Source: Pseudomonadales bacterium
Lineage (GTDB): Bacteria > Pseudomonadota > Gammaproteobacteria > Pseudomonadales > Azotimanducaceae
Reading direction: 5' to 3'
DNA: 64,000 nt
Assembly: GCA_024234635.1 (NCBI GenBank)
Contig: JACKNX010000005.1
Location: forward strand, 62,001-126,000
The first letter of the stretch is position 1. Each line of letters begins with the position of its first letter. The position numbers and the translations under genes are program-made. Shown one piece after another: positions 19,171 through 27,421 of this stretch. The notes under the pieces were generated by a model. It saw only the letters and a program-made list of their open reading frames with translations. It was not told where the DNA came from and ran no database searches.

Positions 19171-19740
19171 GTGAACACCATCGGCGCCATCGTGCTGGCC
19201 GCCGGACGCAGCCGGCGCTTCGGCGGCGACAAACGCAGGCACCGGCTTGCGGACGGCCGCGCCATGCTCGCGACGACGCTGGGCAACTGCCAGCTGGCCT
19301 TTGCCGCCGTTCGCCTGGTCCTTGCCCCGGGTGACGACACCTTGGTTGAAGACGTCCGGCTCGCGCTGCGTGACACCGACGACGTGGTGTTCGCCTCCCG
19401 GGCCCGGGAAGGCATGGGGCACTCCCTGGCCGCAGCGGCTGTCGATCTGTCCTGGCGTTTTGCTTTCGTGGTACTTGCTGACATGCCGTACATCCTGCCG
19501 TCGACCTATGCGCAGCTGATCGCCACGGCGGCCACGCTCCCTGACGATGGCATTCTCATTCCCTGTCACCATGGCGAACGGGGCCATCCGGTAGGCTTCG
19601 GGAGGGACTACTTTGCCGGCTTGCGGGAAATGTCCGGCGACCAGGGTGCCAGGGATATTCTCCGACAGGCCGCCGCCCACATCACCCGCGTGGCGGTCGA
19701 TGATCCCGGCGTGCTGCAGGATATCGACCGACCGGTCTGA
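19171..19740 (+). CDS. MobA/MocA-like nucleotidyltransferase (molybdenum cofactor cytidylyltransferase type)
   Basis: A 189-residue NTP-transferase-fold protein starting with GTG. It shows the nucleotide-binding loop VLAAGRSRRFGGDK and the metal-binding LADMPYI motif, with PCHHGERGHPVGF later. Next to XdhC this suggests the MocA role: adding CMP to molybdopterin to make the dinucleotide cofactor of Mo hydroxylases. The usual lysine after the loop is present (DKRRHR) but the loop is slightly unusual in its RRHRL run. Convergent with nadK; a GC hairpin (19747-19766) lies between the two stops. Confidence 0.87.
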   Translation: MNTIGAIVLAAGRSRRFGGDKRRHRLADGRAMLATTLGNCQLAFAAVRLVLAPGDDTLVEDVRLALRDTDDVVFASRAREGMGHSLAAAAVDLSWRFAFVVLADMPYILPSTYAQLIATAATLPDDGILIPCHHGERGHPVGFGRDYFAGLREMSGDQGARDILRQAAAHITRVAVDDPGVLQDIDRPV

Positions 19741-19746
19741 CCTGCC

Positions 19747-19766
19747 GCGGCGGACTCAGCCGCCGC
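19747..19766. terminator. GC-rich hairpin between convergent genes
   Basis: Perfect 7-base stem GCGGCGG / CCGCCGC around a six-base loop, covering the end of nadK. No T run follows on either strand, so termination is only a suggestion from its position between convergent stop codons. Confidence 0.3.
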
Positions 19767-20637
19767 CCAGCCGGGTTGCCCAGTCCAGTTTCGAGCGGCA
19801 GGAACCGTAGAAATTGTGCCCCAGCGGATACAGCAGCCTCAGCGCCACCGGATGTTTGCGGATCGTGAGCGCGGAGGCGGTACCCAGTTCCAGGTGCACC
19901 TGGCTGTCACAACTCGCACGCACGGCGGTGTCCCGCTCGTTCTTCACCAGCACCGTCACCACCGACTCGCCGGGAATCACCAGTGGCCGCGAGGTGAGCG
20001 TATGCGGGAACATCGGCACGAGCACGATGGCGTCCAGGCTCGGGTGCATGATGGGTCCGCCGGCGGACAGCGAGTACGCCGTGGATCCGGTTGGTGACGA
20101 CACGATCAGGCCATCGCCTCGCATGTCGTAAACCCACTCGTCATCCACGTACACGCTGAATTCCAGCATGTGGGAGTGACCCGCGCCATGCAGTACCACG
20201 TCATTGAGCGCCAGCGAACGCGCGGTCTCCGCTTTGCCGCGCATCACGTGGGCGCACAGCAGGAAGTGCGCTTCGCTGGTGTACTCGCCATCCAGCACCC
20301 GGTCCAGTTCGGGTTCGATCACGTCAGGCGCAACGCCGGCCAGAAAGCCGAGCCCCCCGCGATTGACGCCCAGCACCGGTTTGCCCGCATCACACAGATC
20401 GCGGGCAACGCCCAGCAGGCTGCCGTCGCCGCCGATGACTACCACCAGATCACAGGAGGCGCCGAGTTCCGCCCGCGGAGCCCGATGCAGCGAGGCGTCT
20501 CCCAGCATGCCAGCGGTGTCCGCTTCCACCACGATCGTCACGCCGCGCCGGCGCAACGCCGCAATCACCGCCTCCGTGCCATCCCGTACCAGTTCGCTGC
20601 CCACCCTGGCAACCACGCCCACCGTGTTGAACATCAC
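19756..20637 (-). CDS. nadK: NAD kinase
   Basis: A 293-residue NAD kinase, which phosphorylates NAD to NADP using ATP. The essential GGDGSLLGVAR motif is present, followed by NRGGLGFLAG, LNDVVLHG (NE/ND-type metal region) and the signature SSPTGSTAYSLSAGGPI; the C-terminal TLTSRPLVIP stretch is also standard. Length equals that of proteobacterial NadK. The gene is divergent from cysE with 132 bases between them, which should hold both promoters. No feature suggests an unusual activity. Confidence 0.96.
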   Translation of the reverse strand: MMFNTVGVVARVGSELVRDGTEAVIAALRRRGVTIVVEADTAGMLGDASLHRAPRAELGASCDLVVVIGGDGSLLGVARDLCDAGKPVLGVNRGGLGFLAGVAPDVIEPELDRVLDGEYTSEAHFLLCAHVMRGKAETARSLALNDVVLHGAGHSHMLEFSVYVDDEWVYDMRGDGLIVSSPTGSTAYSLSAGGPIMHPSLDAIVLVPMFPHTLTSRPLVIPGESVVTVLVKNERDTAVRASCDSQVHLELGTASALTIRKHPVALRLLYPLGHNFYGSCRSKLDWATRLGGG

Positions 20638-20769
20638 CTGCCCGCCCGTACCCAGTGCCTGCGCACGTTACCCCGCCACACCCTGCTGGACAATCACCGC
20701 CACCGGGTACGGGTCATTCCATCGTGCGGCGTGGTAGTCTGTGTCAACGCCTGTTACCGGTGATGCCAC

Positions 20770-21630
20770 ATGGGCAGCCTCATGAGTCCACCCGAAGAAC
20801 GCTTCCGTGAAGTGCTCGGTGCATCGGCCAGTGAAGGCAAACTGGCCAGTCTGCGCACCGCCGGCGATCTTTGGCCGCTCATGCGCGTCGAGGCCGAGCG
20901 CAAAGCCGTGGAGGAGCCGATCCTCGGCAGCTACTTTCACGCCACCATTCTCAACCATGGCTCTTTTGGCGCCGCACTCAGCTTTCGGCTGGCAAGCAAG
21001 CTGGAAAACCCGATGCTGCCCACCATGCTCATCCGCGACGTGGTGACGCAGGCGATGCAGGACGACCCCGGTATCCTCGCGGCCGCGGAAATCGATATCG
21101 TCGCCACCTTCGTACGCGATCCGGCCTGCGAGGACCTGACCACGCCGTTCCTGTTCTTCAAGGGCTTCCACGCCCTGCAGGCCTACCGCATTGCACACTG
21201 GTTGTGGCAGCGGGACCGGCGCACCCTGGCCCGTTTTCTCCAGAACCAGATCAGCGCCACGCTGGGTGTGGACATCCACCCTGCCGCATGCATCGGCTCG
21301 GGCATCATGCTCGACCACGCTACGGGAATCGTGGTGGGCGAAACCGCCATCATCGAGGACGACGTTTCCATCCTGCATTCCGTAACCCTGGGCGGTACCG
21401 GCAAGAGCAGCGGCGACCGGCATCCCAAGATCCGTCGCGGCGTGTTGCTGGCGGCGGGAGCAAAGATCCTGGGCAATATCGAAGTGGGTTGCTGCGCCAA
21501 GGTCGGGGCCGGCAGCGTGGTGCTGGATGATGTACCCGCCAACACCACCGTAGCCGGGGTGCCGGCAAGGGTGGTGAGTACACATGCCGATCACGAACCC
21601 GCGCGTGACATGGACCAGAGTTTCGACTGA
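20770..21630 (+). CDS. cysE: Serine O-acetyltransferase
   Basis: A 286-residue serine acetyltransferase, the first step of cysteine synthesis (acetyl-CoA plus serine to O-acetylserine). The helical N-terminal domain is followed by a left-handed beta-helix of hexapeptide repeats. Conserved elements include GVDIHPAA, LDHATGIVVGETAIIEDDV, LHSVTLGGTGKSSGDRHP and a C-terminal VPANTTVAGVPARVV. The start is either 20770 or the ATG at 20782 (MSPPEERF); spacing does not decide. It is not next to sulfur-assimilation genes, so regulation cannot be inferred. Confidence 0.95.
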   Translation: MGSLMSPPEERFREVLGASASEGKLASLRTAGDLWPLMRVEAERKAVEEPILGSYFHATILNHGSFGAALSFRLASKLENPMLPTMLIRDVVTQAMQDDPGILAAAEIDIVATFVRDPACEDLTTPFLFFKGFHALQAYRIAHWLWQRDRRTLARFLQNQISATLGVDIHPAACIGSGIMLDHATGIVVGETAIIEDDVSILHSVTLGGTGKSSGDRHPKIRRGVLLAAGAKILGNIEVGCCAKVGAGSVVLDDVPANTTVAGVPARVVSTHADHEPARDMDQSFD

Positions 21631-21690
21631 GCGACGCGCGCAGCATGGCCAGACTACCCGCGACACTCATCCATACGGAGCCTCGCTGAG

Positions 21691-21897
21691 ATGGCCGAAC
21701 CCGTCTGTCCGGGCTGCGGTGTCCGCGGCGTCGAGCACTTTGTGTCCAAGGAAAGCCGCGAGCGCACGCGTTCGCGCAAGCCCTGGTTCATCATCGTGCA
21801 TTGCGATGCCTGTGGGCACGTGTATAACGTGCTGGCAAGACATGTGTTCTCGGAGGCCAATCCGCCACGGCTGGTCATGCCCAAACCATCGTCGTGA
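21691..21897 (+). CDS. Small zinc-ribbon protein
   Basis: A 68-residue protein with two CxxC pairs, CPGCG at 6-9 and CDACG near residue 39, separated by a basic segment (SKESRERTRSRKPW). This spacing is typical of a zinc ribbon. No further domain is present. Its TGA overlaps the GTG of the next gene (GTGA), so the AraC-type regulator is probably translated from the same mRNA. Function unknown; a nucleic-acid- or protein-binding adaptor is possible. Confidence 0.7.
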   Translation: MAEPVCPGCGVRGVEHFVSKESRERTRSRKPWFIIVHCDACGHVYNVLARHVFSEANPPRLVMPKPSS

Positions 21898-23018
21898 TCG
21901 CGCCCCGACGTCAGCGCCCGTCAGCACCGCCTGCTGCCGGCCAGGCCGCCATGCCGGCGGGCGAAAACGCCGCCTCGGCACCCAGCCTGAGCGGTGACCA
22001 GTTCACACCCACCCTGTCACCCAGTTTCATCGCCTACGTGCGTGACTATCTGCTGGACAGGCAGATCGATCCGCTGCCGTTGTTTGCTGCCTGTGGCCTG
22101 CCGGACAGCATGCGCAACGAACTGGATCCGCCGCTGCCAATAACGGATATCTGTCGCCTCTTCACGCACACCGCCCGGGAACTGCGACGACCTTACTTCG
22201 GCCTGGAGCTGAGTCAGGGTTACCATTTCGAAGCCGCTTCGCTGCTGATACTGGCATTCATGTCGGCGCCCACTGTGCGTGATGCATTCGGTACGCTGCT
22301 GCGATACGACAAGTATGTGGACACGGCGATAGAAACCCGGCTTACAGGTACCGGCGGCCTGTCGTGTTTCGAGGTGAATCTGCTGGCGCCCCACGGCTGC
22401 GATACCGAGCACCTGTCGGAATACCTCATGGGTTTCATCGTACATTCCCTGCGCAAGTCCACGCGCATGGACCTGCCGGTATCCCGCGTTGCCTTCACGC
22501 ACACCACGCCGAAGCCCCTGCGCATCCTGGAAGCGGCGTTCGACGCCCGCGTGGTACTTGGCAGCCGCCAGAATGCGCTGCATTTTGATGAAGCGTTCCT
22601 AGACACGCCGCAGTACACCGCAAACGCCCTGACATACGACGTCACGGTAAAGGCATTGCGCAGCCATTTCGCGCCCAGCGGGCACAACGGGAACTTCATG
22701 CAGGCGGTGCACCGGCAGGTGCTTCTGCAGTACAAGAACGGCACGCCGACCGTAACCAGCATCGCGCGGGCGTTGCAGGTATCCGCGCGCACCCTGCACC
22801 GCCTGCTGGCGGAACAGGGCGTGCGCCTGCAGGACGTGAAGAACCGGGCACGCGCGGAACGGGCCCGATTCTACCTTCGGCAGACCAATCTGCCGCTCAA
22901 GGAAATCGCTCTGGAACTGGGTTTCTCCGAACTCAGCGCCTTCAGCCGGGCGTTCAAGTCCTGGACCGGAGAGACCCCACAGACCTGCCGAGACGTCGGC
23001 GAACCCCGAATCCACTGA
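21894..23018 (+). CDS. AraC-family transcriptional regulator
   Basis: Up to 374 residues. The N-terminal part resembles the arabinose-binding-like domain of the OruR/ArgR-type AraC branch (FGLELSQGYHFEAASLLILAFMSAPTVRDAF). The C-terminal ~100 residues form the double helix-turn-helix: SIARALQVSARTLHRLLAEQG and EIALELGFSELSAFSRAFKSWTG. The GTG at 21894 overlaps the previous stop; an ATG at 21951 (MPAGENAASAP) would give 355 residues and is equally plausible because the extra residues are Pro/Arg-rich. It sits 109 bases before the amidohydrolase/TonB-receptor locus and is the obvious candidate regulator of it. Confidence 0.9.
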   Translation: MIAPRRQRPSAPPAAGQAAMPAGENAASAPSLSGDQFTPTLSPSFIAYVRDYLLDRQIDPLPLFAACGLPDSMRNELDPPLPITDICRLFTHTARELRRPYFGLELSQGYHFEAASLLILAFMSAPTVRDAFGTLLRYDKYVDTAIETRLTGTGGLSCFEVNLLAPHGCDTEHLSEYLMGFIVHSLRKSTRMDLPVSRVAFTHTTPKPLRILEAAFDARVVLGSRQNALHFDEAFLDTPQYTANALTYDVTVKALRSHFAPSGHNGNFMQAVHRQVLLQYKNGTPTVTSIARALQVSARTLHRLLAEQGVRLQDVKNRARAERARFYLRQTNLPLKEIALELGFSELSAFSRAFKSWTGETPQTCRDVGEPRIH

Positions 23019-23127
23019 AACCCCGCGCCTCTGGTGCGCGATGTCAATGCGTTGGCCGCTTTGGTCAATACGGGAGCGTGGTGGGCCGTCTATGGTCCAC
23101 ATCGGGAGAGCAACGGGTCTGTTCAGC

Positions 23128-24858
23128 ATGCCAACCAGTATTCCGGGTATCCGCCTGGTCGCGGGGCTCCTGTGCCTGCTACCACCACTGGCCACAGCGA
23201 CGGACACCCTCTACGTCAACGCACGCATCTATACCGTGGATGCAACCGACAGCAGTGTAGAGGCCATGGCCGTCACTGACGGCCGAATCACGGCTACCGG
23301 CAGCCGCCAGGCGATACAGGCGCGGTACGGCGCTTCGGCGCAGGTGGTGGACCTCGGCGGTCGCTTTGTCATGCCCGGTATCCAGGACATGCACGTTCAC
23401 CCCACGGACGGCGGTATAAAAGGACGCTTCGAATGCACCTTCCCGGACACCGCCAGCGCCGCGGAAGCCGCCAGCGCGGTAGCTGCGTGCGCAGCGAAGG
23501 CAAAACCCGGCGAGTGGATACAGGGCGGCCAGTGGGGACCCGGTCTGCTGGAAGCCAACAAACCGGCCGACCTGCTGCGCACGCTCGATGCGGCCAGCCC
23601 CGAAAACCCCGTATTCCTGATGGACTGGGCGCTGCACAATGCCTGGGTCAACAGCGCCGCCCTGCGCCTGCTGGGTATCGGACCGGAAACACCTGACGTC
23701 ACCGGTGGCGTCATCGTGCGCGACGCGGTCACCGGCAAGCCAACCGGCATCCTACTCGACAACGCCGCCTACATCGCCCGCGGCAAGCTCCCCGCCTACA
23801 CCCCGGAGCAGATTACCCAGGCGCTCGAGTACAGCATCGATCACATGGCCGCCAACGGCATCACATCGTTCCGGGATGCGCTGACCACCGAGCGCAACCT
23901 CGCCGGCTACCAGACGCTGGCGCAGAGCAACAGGCTGAAACTGTTCGTCGGCGCCTCGCTTGCCTGGAAAAGCGCCTGGTCGTCATCTCACGAACGGGAA
24001 ACCGCCATCATCGAGGTGCATTCAGAAGAGGCGCGCCCGCGCCTGGATACGCGCTTTGCCAAGATCATGCTGGATGGTATTCCGCCCACCTATACCGCCG
24101 CGGTACTGGAACCCTATAACGCGACGGCCGAATTCGGCACTCAACACGTGGGCGAGCTGATGATCGAACCCGATGTGCTGGCGGCCGATGTCACGCGTCT
24201 CGATGCACTGGGCCTTACCGTGAAGATGCACGCCACCGGCGATCGCTCGCTGCGGACGGGCCTGGATGCGATCGAGGCCGCCCGCAGGACCAACGGCCCG
24301 AACGGTCCGCGGCATGAGATATCGCATGCGGAAATGATCCACCCCGACGATCTGCCGCGTTTCGCCAGCCTGAACGCCGCCGCCGAGATGTGCCCCATCC
24401 TCTGGTACCCCAGTGCCGCGGTGGACGCCATGCGCCTGGCGCTCGGGCCACGCGCGGACCGCTTCTGGCCCGTTCGTTCGCTTGTCGAATCCGGTGCGCT
24501 GGTGTTCTATGGCTCCGACTGGCCTTCGGTGGTCCCCGACACCAATCCCTGGCCTGGTATCGAAGCCATGGTCACCCGCGCCGATCCCTACGGAAAACAC
24601 CCCGGCGTGCTGTGGCCGGAACAGGCCGTGAATCTGGCCACGGCACTGCGCATCTTCACGCTCAACGGCGCCATTGCGGGCCGCCAGGACAACAACACCG
24701 GATCGCTGGAAGCAGGCAAGCGCGCGGATTTCATCGTGCTCGATCGCGATCCGTTCGACATTCCACCGGAGCAACTCGGCGACGTACGCGTGCTGGCGAC
24801 CTACGTGGAAGGCGTGAAGGTGTACGAACTGCCAAGGCCGGTGTCAGGCACCCCCTGA
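23128..24858 (+). CDS. Exported YtcJ-like amidohydrolase
   Basis: A 576-residue amidohydrolase of the YtcJ/Amidohydro_3 group. I favour ATG 23128 because it starts a good signal peptide (IRLVAGLLCLLPPLATA, cut near residue 24); longer frames from 23092 or 23041 are possible. Metal-site landmarks are DMHVHP near residue 88, the KIMLDG strand whose Lys may bridge metals, MHATGDRS, ISHAEMIHP and GSDWPSV. It closely resembles the lipoprotein at 27422 in domain order, so the two are probably paralogs flanking a TonB receptor. Likely periplasmic, hydrolysing an imported amide-type compound; substrate unknown. Confidence 0.88.
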   Translation: MPTSIPGIRLVAGLLCLLPPLATATDTLYVNARIYTVDATDSSVEAMAVTDGRITATGSRQAIQARYGASAQVVDLGGRFVMPGIQDMHVHPTDGGIKGRFECTFPDTASAAEAASAVAACAAKAKPGEWIQGGQWGPGLLEANKPADLLRTLDAASPENPVFLMDWALHNAWVNSAALRLLGIGPETPDVTGGVIVRDAVTGKPTGILLDNAAYIARGKLPAYTPEQITQALEYSIDHMAANGITSFRDALTTERNLAGYQTLAQSNRLKLFVGASLAWKSAWSSSHERETAIIEVHSEEARPRLDTRFAKIMLDGIPPTYTAAVLEPYNATAEFGTQHVGELMIEPDVLAADVTRLDALGLTVKMHATGDRSLRTGLDAIEAARRTNGPNGPRHEISHAEMIHPDDLPRFASLNAAAEMCPILWYPSAAVDAMRLALGPRADRFWPVRSLVESGALVFYGSDWPSVVPDTNPWPGIEAMVTRADPYGKHPGVLWPEQAVNLATALRIFTLNGAIAGRQDNNTGSLEAGKRADFIVLDRDPFDIPPEQLGDVRVLATYVEGVKVYELPRPVSGTP

Positions 24859-24922
24859 AACCCGCCAGACCCGATCAGAAGGCGACCGTGTCACCAACGT
24901 CGCATCACCAATGGAGAGAGAA

Positions 24923-27343
24923 ATGAGGAAACTGCTGTACGCCACCGCCGGAACACTTGCTCTCGGTGGCGCCACCACCGCGCAGACCGCGGATATCATC
25001 GAGGAGGTTGTGGTCACCGCGCAGAAGCATGCGCAGAACGTCAACGACATTCCCATTGCCATCAATGCGTTCACCGGCGAACGCCTGGCGGAACAGGGCG
25101 TGGTTACCACGGAGAACATTGCGATCCTCACGCCAGGACTCACCGTGAACCAGACTGCGGCCACCGGTGTGCCGCTGTACACGATTCGCGGGGTCGGTTT
25201 CCAGGATTACTCCACGGCAGCCTCCTCCACCGTCGGCCTGTATCTCGACGAAGTGGCAATTCCGTACACAGTGATGAGTCGCGGCCTCTTGTTCGACGTG
25301 CAACGGGTGGAAGTACTGAAAGGACCACAGGGTGATCTTTACGGCCGCAATACCACCGCTGGCCAGATCAACATGGTGTCCAACCTGCCCACCGACAGCT
25401 TCGAAGCCGGTTTCCGTGGCAGCTACGGAAGCTACGAAACCACCGATATCGAAGGTTTCGTGAGTGGACCTGTCAGCGAACGCGTGAACGCCCGTTTCGC
25501 GGTCAAGTCCGTACAGTCGAACGAAGGCTGGCAGAAGAGTCTTACCCGCGATGACAAGCTCGGCAAGCAGGATACGATCGCTGCACGCCTGCTGGTGGAC
25601 ATCGAACTCGCGGACAGTGCCAGCGTGCTGCTGAATGTGCACGGCGTGCAGGACAGTTCCGACAACAAGGCAACCACCGCGTACGATGGCCGGCTGATCG
25701 GCCTGGGCCAGTTCTCGAATCCGTATCAGCCACTCAACGAATACATCATTCCCGGAAGCGCGCATTTCGGGGAAGCCGTGCCGTGGTACTCCACGGGGGA
25801 CAACGAGCGTGCCGACTGGACCAACAGCTACACCAGTCCCGTCACCGGCCGGACGTGGGACCTGCGTCCACAGCGGGACAATGACCTGGTTGGCGCGAGC
25901 GCGCGCCTGGAATGGGATGTGGGTGGCATGACCCTGACCGCCATCACCGCCTACGACAGCTTCGAGCGCACGGAAGCCAATGACTGGGACGGCGGCTTCT
26001 ACAACGACTCGAGCAACATCAATACCACCGATCTGGATGTGTTCTCCCAGGAAATCCGCCTGTCGGGCGGGACCGACACACTGGTATGGATCGCCGGCCT
26101 GTATTACTCGAAGGACGAGATGGACGAGTACTACCACTACTTCATGTCGGATTCCGTATTCGGGCTCGGATCCATTCCGTTCGGCGTCGCCCTGTTCGCG
26201 CCGACACCCATTCTGGAGCTGGACACCAGATACGAACAGGAGACGGAGTCGCGCGCGGCGTTCGGTCACGTGGAATGGCAGTTCGCCGACCAATGGCGCG
26301 TCACCGCGGGGCTCCGGTATACCGAAGAGGAGCGGAAATGGAGCGGTTGCACGTTCGTCGCCGCGGACGGCTCACTCGCAGGCTTCCTGAACCGCCAGTT
26401 CGGCTCCACCCTGGCGGCCGGTGACTGCGGCACCATCGACGACGATCCTGCGTCACCAACTTACATCTTTGCGCTCATCGGCGGCCCGAACGTCAACGAT
26501 GCATTCCACGTCTATTCCGACAAGATCGATACCAACAAGTGGATGGGCAAGCTGGCCATCGACTACACCGTCACTGATGACGTGATGGCTTACCTGTCAT
26601 GGTCGCACGGCTTCAAGTCAGGTGGCTTCAATGGCGCAAACTCGAATACCACGCAGCAGCTCAAGGCGTACAAGGAAGAGGAACTCACAGCCATCGAACT
26701 TGGTATCAAGGCCACCCTGCTGGACGGTCGCATGCAGTTGAACGCATCCGCCTTCAACTACGACTACAAGGACAAGCAGGAACAGGATCGCGCCGTGACG
26801 TTCGTGGGAAACATTTCGGGGCTCACCAACGTTCCGGAGAGTACCATCAACGGCGCTGAACTCGACCTGCAGTGGCTGGCGACCGACGGCCTGTCCATTT
26901 CCCTGGGCATCGCCTGGCTGGACACGGAAGTCGATAAATGGCTGGCCGTGGACCCGGTTGCGAGCCGCTGGCCGAACACCGTGTACCAGGATGTTTCCGG
27001 CATCGAACTCGCGCAGTCGCCGGAGTGGAGCTACAACCTGCTGGTGAACTACGAGATTCCACTGAACGATACCTGGCTGCTGCGCCTGGGCGCTGATGTG
27101 AACTACAAGGACAAGGCAACAGGCGGGCCACGCATCCAGACCGCCACGGACGACTACGCGGTATACAACGCCCGCATCGGCCTGGACAACGTGGCGAGCA
27201 ACTGGGGAATCCAGCTGTGGAGCCGCAACCTCACGGACGAGTACTACTATCCGGCGGCACACACCGGTGGCAACGGCCCCTATGTGCGCAGTGTGGGACT
27301 GCCGCGTACGCTGGGCGTGACGTTCACGTATAACAGCCGATAG
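24923..27343 (+). CDS. TonB-dependent outer-membrane receptor
   Basis: An 806-residue receptor. Of two nearby ATGs, 24923 is preferred because GGAGAGAGAA sits just upstream and it starts a signal peptide (RKLLYATAGTLALGGATTAQTA). The TonB box EEVVVTAQ is at 27-34, the plug includes DIPIAINAFTGERL and a RVEVLKGPQGDLYGRNTTAGQINMV-like signature, and the barrel ends with an aromatic-rich strand but closes in Ser-Arg (TFTYNSR) rather than a terminal Phe. Located between two related amidohydrolases and 64 bases after the first, it probably imports their substrate. Confidence 0.94.
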   Translation: MRKLLYATAGTLALGGATTAQTADIIEEVVVTAQKHAQNVNDIPIAINAFTGERLAEQGVVTTENIAILTPGLTVNQTAATGVPLYTIRGVGFQDYSTAASSTVGLYLDEVAIPYTVMSRGLLFDVQRVEVLKGPQGDLYGRNTTAGQINMVSNLPTDSFEAGFRGSYGSYETTDIEGFVSGPVSERVNARFAVKSVQSNEGWQKSLTRDDKLGKQDTIAARLLVDIELADSASVLLNVHGVQDSSDNKATTAYDGRLIGLGQFSNPYQPLNEYIIPGSAHFGEAVPWYSTGDNERADWTNSYTSPVTGRTWDLRPQRDNDLVGASARLEWDVGGMTLTAITAYDSFERTEANDWDGGFYNDSSNINTTDLDVFSQEIRLSGGTDTLVWIAGLYYSKDEMDEYYHYFMSDSVFGLGSIPFGVALFAPTPILELDTRYEQETESRAAFGHVEWQFADQWRVTAGLRYTEEERKWSGCTFVAADGSLAGFLNRQFGSTLAAGDCGTIDDDPASPTYIFALIGGPNVNDAFHVYSDKIDTNKWMGKLAIDYTVTDDVMAYLSWSHGFKSGGFNGANSNTTQQLKAYKEEELTAIELGIKATLLDGRMQLNASAFNYDYKDKQEQDRAVTFVGNISGLTNVPESTINGAELDLQWLATDGLSISLGIAWLDTEVDKWLAVDPVASRWPNTVYQDVSGIELAQSPEWSYNLLVNYEIPLNDTWLLRLGADVNYKDKATGGPRIQTATDDYAVYNARIGLDNVASNWGIQLWSRNLTDEYYYPAAHTGGNGPYVRSVGLPRTLGVTFTYNSR

Positions 27344-27354
27344 TGCCGTACGGC

Positions 27355-27382
27355 GTGTCATGCCGGTTCGCCGGCATGACAC
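27355..27382. terminator. Perfect 12-bp hairpin after TonB receptor
   Basis: GTGTCATGCCGG and CCGGCATGACAC form a perfect 12-base stem on a TTCG tetraloop, 11 bases after the receptor stop and 40 before the next start. UUCG loops give unusually stable RNA hairpins. There is no T run, so it may be an mRNA-stability or attenuating element rather than a full terminator, letting reduced transcription reach the lipoprotein gene. Confidence 0.6.
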
Positions 27383-27421
27383 GTCCTCCCGGCTTTTCCC
27401 GATCTGACGAGGCAGGCAACC

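Noticed and set aside
18466..19680. 404-codon antisense frame across the XdhC and MocA-like genes
   Set aside because: It spans two firmly identified genes and has no protein character.
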